A DNA stretch of 64,000 nucleotides from contig NZ_CP063203.1 of NCBI RefSeq assembly GCF_019904255.1, positions 1 to 64,000 on the forward strand, written 5' to 3'. The notes beneath the pieces are model-generated. The model saw only the letters and a list, made by a program, of their open reading frames with translations. It ran no database searches and was not told the DNA's origin. Position numbers and translations under genes: made by a program. Below are positions 62,561 through 64,000 of this stretch, piece after piece. The DNA is from Marixanthomonas sp. SCSIO 43207 (GTDB lineage: Bacteria > Bacteroidota > Bacteroidia > Flavobacteriales > Flavobacteriaceae). Each line of letters begins with the position of its first letter. Within the stretch, counting starts at the first letter, position 1.

Positions 62561-62636
62561 TGTACATTTTATTCGCGCGATTAAAGCAATGCATTTAAAT
62601 AGTTAAAGGATCCTACACCACTTTATAAAATGTACA
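62561..62636. repeat. Perfect 12-bp inverted repeat with 52-bp spacer
   Basis: TGTACATTTTAT (62561-62572) and ATAAAATGTACA (62625-62636) are exact inverted copies. The 708-base gap 62508-63215 otherwise shows only GTTAAC pairs (62870-62884) and a -7 box at 63192; no gene is evident in it. The arms may be two operator half-sites or ends of a small element. Confidence 0.5.
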
Positions 62637-63191
62637 CAGCAAACCTACAGCAGCTTTTCAATAGGGATTGCACTTTTGTGTCATCCCGTGCACTATTTGA
62701 CATTATTTGCATCTTTTCTTACCCTTTCTTCCCACATGTTCCTATTTCTTCCTTTATCTTCCCTTTTCTTCCTTTTGAGTCGGACTCTGCATACACTATC
62801 CTCGGGATTGGGTAGGGATTAAGTGGGGTTTGATTTAGTGTTGCTATAATACAATCAAGGTCTGAGAAAGTTAACAATGTTAACCTACTTTTTTATCGTA
62901 TATCCTTTTTTTTGAAAAACTATGTATCGAGAAACCAGTGTTAACAAAAAATGAAACCATGTTGACATGATATCAAAATAGATTTGGTTTTTTTTTGAGG
63001 ATGAAATTGGCAATACCGTCTGCAATAGTGGTAGCAATTATTCAAAATAAGATATAATAAGCTTGTTTTCAGAGTATTAATCGCTTTTTAAAGAATCTGA
63101 TTTTGGTTGTCCTTTTATTATTTAATGGTTTTTAAGATGTTTATAAAACTATAAACAACACAGTGTCACAGCCTATTACAAAATGGTGACT

Positions 63192-63199
63192 TATGTTTG
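63192..63199 (+). promoter_or_regulatory. -7 box for the small HTH-like gene pair
   Basis: TATGTTTG is an exact TAnnTTTG match, 16 bases before the ATG at 63216, giving a very short leader. No clear -33 element is present. Confidence 0.45.
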
Positions 63200-63215
63200 A
63201 TTAAAACAAAATACT

Positions 63216-63437
63216 ATGAACACAACCGTAACGTATGCCGAGTTGCACTTTATGAGTAGCAGCGATGTGCAACTGTTTTTGAATTGCCACATAAAAACAG
63301 CGCAACAGAAGTTAAAAAAGATTAGAGAGCATTTAAAGCGTAAACCAAACACCCCTATTACTGTGCAAGAGTATGCAAGGTATGAAGGAATCCCTTTGTC
63401 TGTAATAGAAAGTTTTAAACACTGGCAACATAGCTAA
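63216..63437 (+). CDS. Small helix-turn-helix-like protein, copy 1
   Basis: 73 residues. MSSSDVQLFLNCHIKTAQQKLKKIREHLKRKPNTPITVQEYARYEGI has the layout of a short DNA-binding unit: a helix, a turn, a recognition-like helix with TAQQKLKKIR, then a basic linker and a second helix. Its downstream neighbour, nine bases away, has the same architecture. Targets are unknown; recombination, plasmid-like or mobile-element regulation are possible. Confidence 0.6.
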   Translation: MNTTVTYAELHFMSSSDVQLFLNCHIKTAQQKLKKIREHLKRKPNTPITVQEYARYEGIPLSVIESFKHWQHS

Positions 63438-63446
63438 CCCTAATCG

Positions 63447-63671
63447 ATGCAAAAGGCCAATCGTTCCATACACATTCATGACCGTCTTGAGATTTATCAT
63501 CTTGAGGCGTATTTTGGTGTGCAAAAACGAACGGCTCATACCTATAGAAAAAAGTTGTTGGCATTTTTTAACAGACGTAGTGGGATGTTATTTTTACGTG
63601 ATTTAGCAAAATATGATAATATGGAAGAAGAAGAGTTTCTTGAGTGTTTGCAGCGTTTGTTAATAAAGTAG
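63447..63671 (+). CDS. Small helix-turn-helix-like protein, copy 2
   Basis: 74 residues. LEAYFGVQKRTAHTYRKKLLAFFNRRSGMLFLRDLAKYDNMEEEEFLECL parallels the previous protein in order: FGVQKRTAHTYRKKL corresponds to LNCHIKTAQQKLKKI, and LRDLAKYDNM to VQEYARYEGI. The two probably arose by tandem duplication and may act as a heterodimer. The function is not known. Confidence 0.58.
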   Translation: MQKANRSIHIHDRLEIYHLEAYFGVQKRTAHTYRKKLLAFFNRRSGMLFLRDLAKYDNMEEEEFLECLQRLLIK

Positions 63672-63881
63672 ATTAGATTTGTTTACAGGTTCTGGGTAAT
63701 AAGTATCTTAAGTTTAAATTTATATAAACACAGAATCAATAATTATAACTAATTGAATAGTAACTATTCTTAAAATGTTTCAAGTTTAAAAAAACTTTGC
63801 TAATTATTGTTCAGTTATTCACAAAATAAATATTATAATTTGTCTAGCATCTATAGAAGAATTTAGTACAAATAATTCAAA

Positions 63882-64000
63882 CTAATCAATAGATATTTTC
63901 CTTAATTCTTTTGTTAGGTTTGTTTCTAGCACTTGCCGTGATAGCAATTGTTTTAAAACTTTTTTATTATGTAATATTTCTTTAGCATCTAGTTGAGTTT
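63882..64000 (-). CDS. C-terminal part of a gene running off the window
   Basis: An open minus-strand frame enters from the right edge and stops at 63882, giving 38 residues that end LTKELRKISID. The segment is helical and Lys-rich in look. It is too short to name. The 210 bases between it and the HTH-like pair hold one TTATTCACA site but nothing else I can identify. Confidence 0.4.
   Translation of the reverse strand, partial: TQLDAKEILHNKKVLKQLLSRQVLETNLTKELRKISID

Noticed and set aside
63815-63823. TTATTCACA, a consensus DnaA box, as a sign of the origin
   Set aside because: It is a single site, and one such match is expected by chance in AT-rich DNA of this length. No cluster of boxes is visible here or upstream of dnaA.

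Overview
This window comes from a low-GC member of the Bacteroidota, most likely a marine Flavobacteriaceae. The evidence is a type IX secretion C-terminal sorting domain, a PorV-like protein, the long Bacteroidota form of glyceraldehyde-3-phosphate dehydrogenase, two F-type lectin domains, weak Shine-Dalgarno signals, and promoters of the TTTG-N19-TAnnTTTG type (best example before rplS). dnaA sits at the left edge, so the window may start at the conventional chromosome zero point. I found no rRNA, tRNA, CRISPR array or insertion-sequence transposase.

Left part (131-17198) is housekeeping. It holds dnaA, a low-molecular-weight phosphatase, a secreted PQQ-type sugar dehydrogenase, an RsmI-like methyltransferase, two tandem secreted lysozyme-like proteins, mltG-GNAT-dapF, an HtrA protease, gap, a DUF748 protein, a GNAT-TPR-trmD run, and a TPR histidine kinase overlapping its LytTR regulator.

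The accessory run 17351-26580 (+) opens with a secreted protein carrying two F-type (fucose-binding) lectin domains and a C-terminal part that looks like an aerolysin-type pore-forming module. A lipoprotein, an epimerase-like enzyme, an unknown secreted protein, a TerB-like protein and a secreted RidA-like protein follow. Next is a signalling cassette: a soluble histidine kinase with a duplicated sensor, a stand-alone receiver, a receiver-nucleotidyl cyclase fusion, and a membrane protein resembling the Pycsar effector PycTM. It reads as a two-component-controlled cyclic-nucleotide circuit ending in a membrane effector, and is my main candidate for a novel system.

The centre (26770-31808) holds rplS, an unidentified structured RNA of about 300 nt with its own promoter and terminator, lptB, pssA, a PorV2-like gene, and a DUF4105 gene whose real start seems to be a non-ATG codon.

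The right half (31837-60758, all minus strand) is an exopolysaccharide or O-antigen cluster. It has a polyprenyl-phosphate sugar transferase, an O-antigen polymerase/ligase-like protein, sixteen intact glycosyltransferases (seven GT2-like, eight GT4-like, one exostosin-like), two sulfotransferases, two asparagine-synthase-like proteins, an MBOAT/SGNH acylation pair, and one frameshifted chimeric remnant. No flippase or Wza/Wzc-type export gene is visible. Repeats separate the cluster into blocks: two 54-bp palindromic repeats near 43.6-43.9 kb, a 150-bp tandem array at 51.9-52.6 kb, and, upstream of the first gene, a heptanucleotide array, three TTGTACAA palindromes and a second array of the same family as the one at 52 kb.

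The right edge has one unknown gene (61755-62507, -), two small tandem HTH-like genes (+), and the C-terminal end of a gene running off the window (-).
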